Positions 26,008-33,707 of a stretch of 46,476 nt of DNA are shown in pieces; the stretch's first letter is position 1; each line of letters begins with the position of its first letter. The stretch is from a virus: IMG/VR virus record IMGVR_UViG_3300020444_000280, positions 1-46,476 of that record, one strand, 5' to 3'. The notes beneath the pieces were generated by a model. The model was not told where the DNA came from, searched no databases, and saw nothing but the letters and a program-made list of their open reading frames with translations. The position numbers and the translations under genes are program-made.

Positions 26008-26169
26008 TTAGCCTTGTGATTCTCCACCGCCTCCACCGCCTCCGGTTTCGCTTTCTCCACCATATTCACAGGCATAATTACCAAATCTGTTGGCAAATTC
26101 CCATTTAGAAATTGTCTCTGGAAATTTAGTCACCTCGACATTGGAGGTTGTTGATGTTATCCCAATCAT
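26008..26169 (-). CDS. 53-residue Gly-rich peptide, putative modified-peptide precursor
   Basis: A short ORF on the minus strand, ATG at 26169-26167 and TAA at 26010-26008. The first 25 residues (MIGITSTTSNVEVTKFPETI, then SKWEF) could be a leader. The C-terminal part has ANRFGNYACEYGG with the only Cys at 34, then ESET, seven Gly (43-49) and GESQG at the end. The Gly tract is encoded by a 9-base repeat. The size, the leader/core-like split, the attenuator directly downstream and the following JmjC oxygenase all fit a RiPP precursor whose core is hydroxylated. No known precursor family is recognised, and no transporter or protease gene lies nearby. It might also be a small structural or toxin-like peptide. 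Confidence 0.6.
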   Translation of the reverse strand: MIGITSTTSNVEVTKFPETISKWEFANRFGNYACEYGGESETGGGGGGGESQG

Positions 26170-26183
26170 AGTATTTGAGATTT

Positions 26184-26191
26184 CAAATTTA
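26184..26191 (-). promoter_or_regulatory. Candidate -7 element before the peptide gene
   Basis: TAAATTTG (26191-26184 on the minus strand) is a perfect match to the Bacteroidota -7 consensus TAnnTTTG. No TTG lies 19-22 bases upstream, so the -33 half is missing. The ATG at 26169 is 14 bases after the element, leaving a leader of only a few bases. Two tiny ORFs of 12 and 10 codons (26262-26224 and 26227-26195) precede it. Confidence 0.35.
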
Positions 26192-26302
26192 CACCTACTC
26201 TACTTGATTTTCGGTTTCCTCAGTCATACTCTTTTGTTAGGATTTTCTGACTTTCGCTCCATTTTCTTTGTTATTATAAGTTGTGTCTTACAATATCGGA
26301 AT

Positions 26303-28189
26303 TTAATCTTTAATACACCGGCATGAATAGCCAAAGTATTTATCCCAAATTAAGGGGTTTAAGTATTTATGATCATATTCAAGGAGTACTGAAAATGCCT
26401 CACTGGAATTTTTACTGCTGTTGCTCCAGAATCCTGCTATTCGCCCAGGATAATCCCCCTCATTTGGTAAAATGCCTTGAAATATTCCAGCTGGGAATGC
26501 CGAAAAGTCACATGAATTTGTTGCACCGGTATTTGGAGGTTCCCATAAATTGGTAACTTTCATCTTACCACCAGCCAAGGGCCATCCTCCTAGATGGGTT
26601 GAAAGTGTTTCCCATTCACTTTCAGAGGGTATGTGCCATCCATTAGGACATAAGTTTCCAGTATTTACCGCATACCAATTATATAGTAAGCCTTGAACTC
26701 CATCAAAGACACCCTGAAAATTTTCATCATAAAAGTGCTCATCGTAGTCAAAATATTTACCAGATGTGGCTGCCGCCCATTCAATACCATCTGTAAATAT
26801 GCCGATACTCCCACCGTTATTGTAACGCTTAGTACCCAAATTTTCACCCATCCAACATTGATTTCCAATTTTTACAACCGGATACACGTGCCCATCAATA
26901 TCGGCCACTGTAGCTGGACAAACGATACATTCATCAATATTGTTAGCCATCACGCTGTAGCAGGTGTCAAAGGCTTCATCATAATATATCCATTGAGCAG
27001 TTAGCGCACTGATATTAGCTGCATTACCAAAGACTGATAATCTCTTTTCAATAAATTTATAATATCGCGACATATTTGAGAAAAAGGGCAAATGAGGTAA
27101 TTCCTGCTTCAAACAAGATGTTATATTCTCTACAAAATCCATAGCGGCCCGTGAAGCTAACTGAACGCCTGACGCTCCATTGATATTGGGAATAGTATTA
27201 ACATAATCATATATATCTAATGTGAGTTGGTAAATACAATCCTTGTTTCCCCCTAATTTTAAGTTTGGTAAGAAAGGTTCAAGAATATAAATAGCTATTT
27301 GCTTGCAATTTGCGAATAAGGCCTTATCATATTCATCACTACCATCATCATAGCCAATTAAGCCAGTCCTCATTTTTAATTCAAAATCTCCGTCACCCTC
27401 CATCCTGAATTCCTTTACCAATTGAGTACCAGTACCCCATCCACCACCACTTAAAATATCTGAAATGGAGTTAGGGTAAGCCTTTACACCCTCTACTAAA
27501 AAGTCTTCAATCAATATCTGGTCCTTGTAAATGCCGACTGCTGTTGTAAATAGTTTACCATCGTTGTAAAACTTAAGATCCCGTCCGTTCTGATTAAATA
27601 GAATAGGGGGTTCGGTTACCATTGTCTTAAATGACCCTGCATTTATTAAGGCGTTCTTTAGTTCATTAACCAGTGCAGTATTTGTTGTGTCAAATAAATC
27701 CATACCGGCTTCTACACTGAGTCGCACTTCCATTTCCAGGTTTACCAGTTCGGCATCTTCCTGGACCTTTTTTATAAGGGCTTCTTTTCCAGTTTGGGAA
27801 AGAGATAGAGCAATGGGGGTATTCATCAACAAGGCCAGGGCCGTTGATTTAACTGATATGGTAGTAGTGGTTTGACCAGGAATATTATAACCCATCATCA
27901 AAACCTTGCCTTCAGTATTAGTTAGCATTGTGGTATTGTAGGCTTGTGTGAAGGCATCAATATTATAGGTGCTTTGAGATACATTAGTTTCTGCAATTGG
28001 GGAAAGTACTTTTAAGGTATTCAAACTGATCGCACTGCCGGAAGGCAACTCAATATGACCAGTGATAGGTTCTGGTTTAACAGGAGTCTCGGATGGAGTT
28101 GCAGTACTATTTTTACTATCCTTTTTACATCCTGCTAGATAAAGGCTTAAGGATAAAAAAAATAGGAATAAAAGATGCGGTGTTTTCAC
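26303..28189 (-). CDS. FISUMP-domain surface lipoprotein
   Basis: A 628-residue secreted lipoprotein. The N-terminus is a lipoprotein signal peptide with lipobox LAGC (Cys21), followed by KKDSKNST. A Lys/Asp-rich start just after the Cys is typical of surface-exposed lipoproteins in Bacteroidota. About 30-410 are of unknown fold. The C-terminal 180 residues (VYPVVKIGNQCWMGENL, GLLYNWYAVNTGNLCPNGWH, SESEWETL and a final SCRCIKD) are a FISUMP domain. It is the first gene behind the strong terminator at 28304-28325, so it would need its own promoter; none is obvious in 28190-28303. It is far from virion genes in composition and is likely a cargo gene expressed in the lysogen, for example to alter the cell surface or block superinfection. 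Confidence 0.75.
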   Translation of the reverse strand: MKTPHLLFLFFLSLSLYLAGCKKDSKNSTATPSETPVKPEPITGHIELPSGSAISLNTLKVLSPIAETNVSQSTYNIDAFTQAYNTTMLTNTEGKVLMMGYNIPGQTTTTISVKSTALALLMNTPIALSLSQTGKEALIKKVQEDAELVNLEMEVRLSVEAGMDLFDTTNTALVNELKNALINAGSFKTMVTEPPILFNQNGRDLKFYNDGKLFTTAVGIYKDQILIEDFLVEGVKAYPNSISDILSGGGWGTGTQLVKEFRMEGDGDFELKMRTGLIGYDDGSDEYDKALFANCKQIAIYILEPFLPNLKLGGNKDCIYQLTLDIYDYVNTIPNINGASGVQLASRAAMDFVENITSCLKQELPHLPFFSNMSRYYKFIEKRLSVFGNAANISALTAQWIYYDEAFDTCYSVMANNIDECIVCPATVADIDGHVYPVVKIGNQCWMGENLGTKRYNNGGSIGIFTDGIEWAAATSGKYFDYDEHFYDENFQGVFDGVQGLLYNWYAVNTGNLCPNGWHIPSESEWETLSTHLGGWPLAGGKMKVTNLWEPPNTGATNSCDFSAFPAGIFQGILPNEGDYPGRIAGFWSNSSKNSSEAFSVLLEYDHKYLNPLIWDKYFGYSCRCIKD

Positions 28190-28303
28190 GGGATTTTATT
28201 TATTATAAAAATAGTTAATTCCATTGTTCAGGCTTCTGTTTGATGTAGGGATTTCTTATAGCTATTTGTGTCTATTATCACTAACGACACAATTATTTCT
28301 AAG

Positions 28304-28325
28304 AAAAAACCGCCCCGAAGGGCGG
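28304..28325 (-). terminator. Strong intrinsic terminator after the spike gene
   Basis: CCGCCC (28310-28315) pairs perfectly with GGGCGG (28320-28325) around a 4-base loop, and six T residues follow on the minus strand (28309-28304). It closes the tail-fibre transcript 27 bases after the stop of the 1092-residue spike gene and insulates the A+T-rich cargo block. Confidence 0.85.
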
Positions 28326-28352
28326 CAACTTATGAGGTATGATATTGATACT

Positions 28353-31300
28353 TCAATACAAACTATGCGTTGTTCCTGAATGGTCTTTATAGACCAGGGC
28401 CGATTGATCCGTAGAATAATACAGAAAGTTATTAGGTGCAGCACTGTCAGTTGAAGTCGGCATTATAAATACCAAATCTTTGGGAGGGTATACTGCCCAA
28501 TTATTATTGGTGGTTCCATCTTTCAGGTAATAGCTTTCATGGGTCCCGGAAATGACTACCACCATACCATTGACCCGGAGGTCATTGGGTATGGCATCCC
28601 GGTGGGCCAGGGTTGGTACCTGGTGTAAACCACCCCAACCAAAATCCGAATAATGAGTAGGGTAGGTGTCCTGGGGGTCATTGCGAACAATAGGTGCGAT
28701 GATGGCCGTACCGGTGCGATTGCCTTCAACTACTTCCTGTACGCTTAGTGTTACAGTATTTGAAGCAACAGTTCCTTCCGAATTATAAACCTTTACCCGG
28801 TATTGATAGCCATTTTCAACGAGCGTGGCCGTCAGGGTATAAGTGCTTTCGGTAGCCCCTGAAATATCAGCCCATCCCGATCCGGTATTCAACACCCATT
28901 GATAAGAGGGGGCGGGGCCTCCAGTTGCAGCAACTGTAAAGCTAACTGCCGTATTTTCAAAGACAGATTGCGAAGCTGGCTGCGTGGTGATCTGCGGGGC
29001 AAAGGGTTCTGAGGTCACGGTAAGGTCTGCTTCATCAGAAGTCACACTTCCCTCACTATTGGAAACGTTAGCACGGTACAGGTTCCCATCATCGGCTAAG
29101 GCAGCAGTAAAGGAATAAGTAGAAGATGTGGCCCCGCTAATATTGGCCCAACCTGATCCGGTATTCACTTCCCATTGATAAGCAGGTGCGGGGTTGCCGG
29201 TTGCAGCCACCGAATAAGTGGCCGTATTGTTTTCAAATACCGTTTGGGCGGCAGGCTGGTTGGTGATCTGCGGGACACTGAGGGCTGCGTTTACACTTAG
29301 GTTGACGGCATCAGAATACAGACTGCCTTCCGTATTGTACACCCGCACGCGGTACTGGTTACCGTCCTGAGACAGGCTGGCCGTGAAGGTGTAGGTAGCA
29401 GAAGTCGCCCCGGATACTTCAATCCAGGAAGAACCCGAATTGACCTCCCACTGGTAGGAAGGTGAAGGTTCTCCGTTGGCTGTCACGCTAAAGCCTACTG
29501 AATTGCCCTCGGTTACCGTCTGATTGGTGGGTTGGGCCGTGATCAGCGGAGGGGCGTTAGCGGATTCCACAGTAAGGGTTGCAGGATCAGATGTGTCAGC
29601 ACCAACGGAATTTGAGGCAATAACCCTATAGATATGCTGATCCTGTGAAATGGTTGGAGTATTATAATAGATACTGTCAGTGGCCCCGCTCAAAGTAGTC
29701 CAAACCAAACCATCAAAAACTTCCCAGGAATACACCAGATCAGGGAATGCCGGAGGCGCGTAGGAACGAAAAGTCACCTGATCTCCTTCGGTGATGGTCT
29801 GATCCTGGGGGTGGGTTATGAACTGCGGAATAGAGCCTACGGAAACGAAATTCGCTTTTTCGGAAAAATCCTGGTCGCTTGTTTGAGAATTACTCCCGAT
29901 AAAACGGAGTGTAAATACTTTAGCTGAATCCGAACTATCAAAGGTCAGGTCTACAATGGAGTCATTATAGGTAGCTGTCACTATACCATCTTCAACGATC
30001 TCAAAGGTGCGCACATCAATATCCTGGGAAACATCAATCAACTGAATGGTGGTTCCTGGTACAACCCCAAAAGGGGAAGTCTGGACTTCACCATTTAGAA
30101 GTACCTGGAAATCGGCTTGCGCCTCTATAGGAGCAATCCCCTCCATATCAAAAGCACCGGCATCTGAAGTAGTATCCCTGGTATAATGGCGGTTATCCAA
30201 TTCCGGCATCAGGCTTTGTTCTCCGAAATCACGCGCCCCGGACTCCAGGCCGTCTATAGCTGTAGTTTTTAGGTGCCAGTTTTCCACATTGGTCAGGTAG
30301 TTTGAGGGATCATTTTCCCGGAACCCGATGGCGTTGTCATTGGTCACATTGTAGTCGAAATACAGGGTATTCAGCTCCTGTCCTTCATCCGTCATTTTAG
30401 TCAGTCCGGTATAATAACCGTTCAGTACCCCTTCACCGATCCATACCGCCCGGCTTGGATTATGATTATGGTGGTATTGGTTGTAGTCCGCAAAAAGGTT
30501 CTGACCGGGCACCAGGTCAGGCGTTCCGCTCAGGTTGATAAAACCAATCGTAAGGTAATTATCCGAACGTACAATGTTGTTGTAGAAAAACAGTGAGTCA
30601 ATGCTGTAAAGCTTGAAAAGATAACTTCTGTTCTGATCCCTGCCGTAGTCAATAAAGGTGTTGTTTGTTATCCGAACCGAACCATTACCATCTATATATA
30701 AAATGTCACCGGTGTTGTTGATGGTAAAGTTGTTTTCAATTTCAATATAACCGTCCCCGTGAGGGCTTTCCTGGGAAAAGTAAATGATGGAAGAGGGGTT
30801 GGACGGGTTACCGCTACCACCCCCGAAAAAGGTATTCCTGCGGATGAAGGTACTGTCGGAACTGTTAACCGAAATTGCGTTGCGTGTGGCGTTAAAGAAC
30901 GTACAATCCTCAATGATAAAGTTGTTGGCTTCCTTCATTAAGATGTGAGAGGTGCCTTCTTCGTTTGGTGAAGTGGCCGAGGTGGAAAACGTACATTTTC
31001 GGATGGTCACATTGAAAAGCTTATCCAGGGGATCAGGTGACCCTAGGCGGTAGCCCCCGTATTCACAGGAGGAAATAATCACGTTTTCAAAAAGGATATC
31101 CTTCACGTTATTGATAATCCGACAACCCACGTACCCGTTTCGAATGGAGGCATTGGTAAAGGAAAAGTTTGACATTTCCAGGGGATCTTCCGAGGTGTTG
31201 TTTCCGGTGATGTACAGGTGAGCCGAATTCCCATAGGTGCCAAAATCCGGATCGTAACCATCCGGTTCGGTATTCCGCAGGTTCACCCGGTCAAAATGGA

Positions 31301-31631
31301 CGTTCACCATATTGGAAATGCGCAGGCAGTTATTGGCCGTATCGCCACCATCAATAAATACATTATTACCCAGGCCACGCACATCCAGGCGGTAACCGTT
31401 GGTGAGGTAATCGCTGTTGCTTTGGGTGCCGTAGTTGATGATCACCACCCTTTCATAGTAGACCCCGTTTTCAATGTTGATCTCGGTGTCTTCAGTCAAT
31501 CCACCGTTTAAAAGGGCATCGTCAATAGCGGCCTGGATGGTGGTAAATTCTTGTCCGGTATTTACATTATGGACCTGAGCGAGTAGGCCGAACGGGAGCA
31601 GTGCTCCTGTCAGCAGAAGTAATTTTCTCAA
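28353..31631 (-). CDS. Tail spike with parallel beta-helix, four Ig-like repeats and a signal peptide
   Basis: A 1092-residue protein. It begins with an apparent Sec signal peptide (MRKLLLLTGALLPFGLLAQ). About 20-500 are a right-handed parallel beta-helix of the pectate-lyase type (TTIQAAIDDALLNGG, repeated NNTF/FENV rungs). About 600-960 are four tandem Ig-like repeats of about 90 residues, each with PQITxQPxxQTV, SYQWEVN-type and YRVxVYNxEG motifs. The last 120 residues (IAPIVRNDPQDTYPTHYSDF, VYKDHSGTTHSLY) form a tip like those of receptor-binding proteins. It is probably the enzymatic or binding spike that contacts host glycans. No C-terminal type IX secretion domain was seen. A signal peptide is odd for a virion protein. 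Confidence 0.7.
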   Translation of the reverse strand: MRKLLLLTGALLPFGLLAQVHNVNTGQEFTTIQAAIDDALLNGGLTEDTEINIENGVYYERVVIINYGTQSNSDYLTNGYRLDVRGLGNNVFIDGGDTANNCLRISNMVNVHFDRVNLRNTEPDGYDPDFGTYGNSAHLYITGNNTSEDPLEMSNFSFTNASIRNGYVGCRIINNVKDILFENVIISSCEYGGYRLGSPDPLDKLFNVTIRKCTFSTSATSPNEEGTSHILMKEANNFIIEDCTFFNATRNAISVNSSDSTFIRRNTFFGGGSGNPSNPSSIIYFSQESPHGDGYIEIENNFTINNTGDILYIDGNGSVRITNNTFIDYGRDQNRSYLFKLYSIDSLFFYNNIVRSDNYLTIGFINLSGTPDLVPGQNLFADYNQYHHNHNPSRAVWIGEGVLNGYYTGLTKMTDEGQELNTLYFDYNVTNDNAIGFRENDPSNYLTNVENWHLKTTAIDGLESGARDFGEQSLMPELDNRHYTRDTTSDAGAFDMEGIAPIEAQADFQVLLNGEVQTSPFGVVPGTTIQLIDVSQDIDVRTFEIVEDGIVTATYNDSIVDLTFDSSDSAKVFTLRFIGSNSQTSDQDFSEKANFVSVGSIPQFITHPQDQTITEGDQVTFRSYAPPAFPDLVYSWEVFDGLVWTTLSGATDSIYYNTPTISQDQHIYRVIASNSVGADTSDPATLTVESANAPPLITAQPTNQTVTEGNSVGFSVTANGEPSPSYQWEVNSGSSWIEVSGATSATYTFTASLSQDGNQYRVRVYNTEGSLYSDAVNLSVNAALSVPQITNQPAAQTVFENNTATYSVAATGNPAPAYQWEVNTGSGWANISGATSSTYSFTAALADDGNLYRANVSNSEGSVTSDEADLTVTSEPFAPQITTQPASQSVFENTAVSFTVAATGGPAPSYQWVLNTGSGWADISGATESTYTLTATLVENGYQYRVKVYNSEGTVASNTVTLSVQEVVEGNRTGTAIIAPIVRNDPQDTYPTHYSDFGWGGLHQVPTLAHRDAIPNDLRVNGMVVVISGTHESYYLKDGTTNNNWAVYPPKDLVFIMPTSTDSAAPNNFLYYSTDQSALVYKDHSGTTHSLY
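28720..29850. repeat. Four tandem Ig-like coding repeats
   Basis: Within the spike gene four consecutive units of about 265-280 bases encode related Ig-like domains; the last three are the most alike (GSGWANISGATSSTYSFTAA against GSGWADISGATESTYTLTAT). The three most similar copies suggest recent duplication or gene conversion, and such repeats could expand or contract in number. Confidence 0.65.
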
Positions 31632-31644
31632 AGTTAATTAGGAT

Positions 31645-33345
31645 TTAGTTAAGGATTTCGAAGGTTATGTCGCTGTTCTGTTGCGAATTGGAGCGATAAA
31701 AAACGTAGTCGGAAGTCTCACCGGAAGCGTTACGGAAACTTTGAACATTGCGCACAAATGCGCCGGTTGCTTTAAGGCCGTTTACCCAAATTTGAATATC
31801 GTTTTCCGGGTCCAGGGCTTCTTCGAGAATGATATAGAAGTAGCAGGAACCACAGTCGTTGATGGCCGTTTTGTCCAGGAGTGTGTGGACTTTTCCGGGA
31901 GGGGAAAATTCCTGCTGCATGGCGTGGATTTCTGCTTCGGTAGGGGAAAGAGAAGAAGCAAAGCCCCAATACATTTTTCGGGCATAGGCAATGGTGAATA
32001 CATCGGATGCACTTTTGCCGTCAGAGGTAGTAGCTGAGAGTGTAAAAGCGGATTCCTGGTTGCTGGTCCAGGACAGGTCAGCCGTTCCGTTTACCGTGGC
32101 ACCCTGGGCCGGTTGAGTAAAAGTGAGGGGTGTTCCGTTAATGATAAGCTGGTTTATGCTTGAGGTGGTAGCCGCCCTGGTCAGGGTCCAGTTAAAGGTT
32201 CCGGTTTGAGTAGAACCATCATCATATTCCAATGTCCGGTCGGCCCCTGTAGTGACCCCGGAATAAGATAATGTCAGGCTGACAGAAGGGGGTTCTGATG
32301 GGTAGAACACCTCTTCGATCCAGGCTCTCAGATCATCGGTGCCAGGGTTTACACCTTGCAAGCCATTTACCGCCAGGGTAATGGGGCGGTTACCGTCAAA
32401 GCTGACCGATCCACTGCCATCACCTGCGGCCTGATCTACATAAGCCTTATCCACCAGGGAGCGATCAGTATATCTTTCGGAATAATCCCCGCCATATTCA
32501 AAGACACCTCCGAATTCAGACGGGTTTGGAAGGCTTAAAACTGCACGGTTATCCTGGATGCGAAAGGTGGCATCCAAGCCTTCGTTGGGAATGTACTGAC
32601 GATGGTAGAATCCATCCAGGCCCGCCTTAAAACTGGCTGATTCCGCTTCATCGGTATGCAGCAGGTTGACATTGGTTTCAATACCGGCCTGGGTGACCTG
32701 GAAGTGTGACCCGTAAAAATCACTAACCGCCTCCGGCTGATTGTAGAACCAGGAAAAGGAGTTGTCCCCCTTATAGGATGATCCGGCATTTCCGATGATC
32801 TGGAGGTTGAAGGTTTCCAGACTGGCAATAAGACTATCCAGGCGGTTTTTGGCGTTCCACCAATCTGAGCTTGTACCTGTGGTGTTGGTTTCAATCAGGG
32901 CTGATACGATGAAGCGGCCTCCCGGTTGAAAGGAATAATCTTCGGCCAGACGAAGACCCCCGGAAGATGCAGTTTGCAGGCTATCTCCATTATCAACCAC
33001 TTGTTGCAGGGATAATCCCGTCCCTAGCTCACCGGCTGTATAAAGGTTCCAAAGGGAGTCCACTTTCAGGCTGTCAGCTTGGGTAAAGCCACCGGGGACT
33101 GATGTAAATTCACCGCCCTGCCATGCGGCCAGTAGTTCTCCTACTTCTTCACTGGAGTATTTCCCGGTCCTGAAAGCCGAAAGCTTAACCAGTTCCGTAA
33201 AGGTGACGGTATCCGTAAAGGCTTGCTTTTGGGTGTAGATGTAACTATTCGGGTTTTCCCCTTCCTTGTACTGCTCAGGCTTATCAACCTGGGCGAGTAC
33301 AAGGGGAGAGGTCAACAAGGTTAGGGTCAGGTAATAATATTTCAT
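31645..33345 (-). CDS. Tail fibre protein with signal peptide, 566 residues
   Basis: Residues 1-19 look like a Sec signal peptide (LTLLTSPLVLAQ), as in the spike gene that follows 13 bases later. The middle (about 120-330) is beta-structured and ends with YTDRSLVDKAYVDQAAG, a motif typical of Bacteroidota phage tail fibres before the tip. Around 350-460 is an Ig-like domain. The end (KMYWGFASSLSPTEAEI, FYRSNSQQNSDITFEI) is a tip domain related to the ending of the 368-residue fibre. It probably forms the shaft and tip that bind the cell surface. Its ATG overlaps the stop of the 121-residue gene by 4 bases. Confidence 0.7.
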   Translation of the reverse strand: MKYYYLTLTLLTSPLVLAQVDKPEQYKEGENPNSYIYTQKQAFTDTVTFTELVKLSAFRTGKYSSEEVGELLAAWQGGEFTSVPGGFTQADSLKVDSLWNLYTAGELGTGLSLQQVVDNGDSLQTASSGGLRLAEDYSFQPGGRFIVSALIETNTTGTSSDWWNAKNRLDSLIASLETFNLQIIGNAGSSYKGDNSFSWFYNQPEAVSDFYGSHFQVTQAGIETNVNLLHTDEAESASFKAGLDGFYHRQYIPNEGLDATFRIQDNRAVLSLPNPSEFGGVFEYGGDYSERYTDRSLVDKAYVDQAAGDGSGSVSFDGNRPITLAVNGLQGVNPGTDDLRAWIEEVFYPSEPPSVSLTLSYSGVTTGADRTLEYDDGSTQTGTFNWTLTRAATTSSINQLIINGTPLTFTQPAQGATVNGTADLSWTSNQESAFTLSATTSDGKSASDVFTIAYARKMYWGFASSLSPTEAEIHAMQQEFSPPGKVHTLLDKTAINDCGSCYFYIILEEALDPENDIQIWVNGLKATGAFVRNVQSFRNASGETSDYVFYRSNSQQNSDITFEILN

Positions 33346-33707
33346 AGGATGTGGAGGTAGGCGGTTTTGTTTTGCTCGGTGGTAAAAGTGATCGTGTCGG
33401 ATTCCGTTTCTTTCTCGGTTCCTTCCAACAGGGTCAGGTCACCGGCATTGGAGCGCAGCCAGATCAGGTTTAGCGGTACCCCTTTCAGGTTAGCCAGGGT
33501 AAACTCACGGCCACGGACTTCCACGCGGGTACCCTGCATGTGCCATCCTTTTTGCAGGTAGACGTAATGCGCCCCGGTGTCTTTTTGAATGCACCGTTGC
33601 CATACTTCCGGCTTCAGGGCCAGGCGCTCTTCCAGGTCAGCCGCAATGAGGTTTTTGTCCAGTACCCCTATTCCCGTATATTCTATTTGCTCGGATACCT
33701 GGATCAT
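33342..33707 (-). CDS. Tail-fibre-associated protein, 121 residues
   Basis: A beta-rich protein between two fibre genes, with 4-base overlaps at both ends. Its C-terminus (ESDTITFTTEQNKTAYLHIL) repeats the TITFTTE motif that ends the neighbouring 368-residue fibre protein, so the tip module may have been duplicated. It may cap the fibre or link it to the tail. No family is recognised. Confidence 0.5.
   Translation of the reverse strand: MIQVSEQIEYTGIGVLDKNLIAADLEERLALKPEVWQRCIQKDTGAHYVYLQKGWHMQGTRVEVRGREFTLANLKGVPLNLIWLRSNAGDLTLLEGTEKETESDTITFTTEQNKTAYLHIL

Noticed and set aside
28353-31631. The 1092-residue spike as a host type IX secreted adhesin that was acquired by chance.
   Set aside because: It has no C-terminal sorting domain, its last 120 residues look like a phage tip, and it is embedded in a chain of coupled fibre genes.
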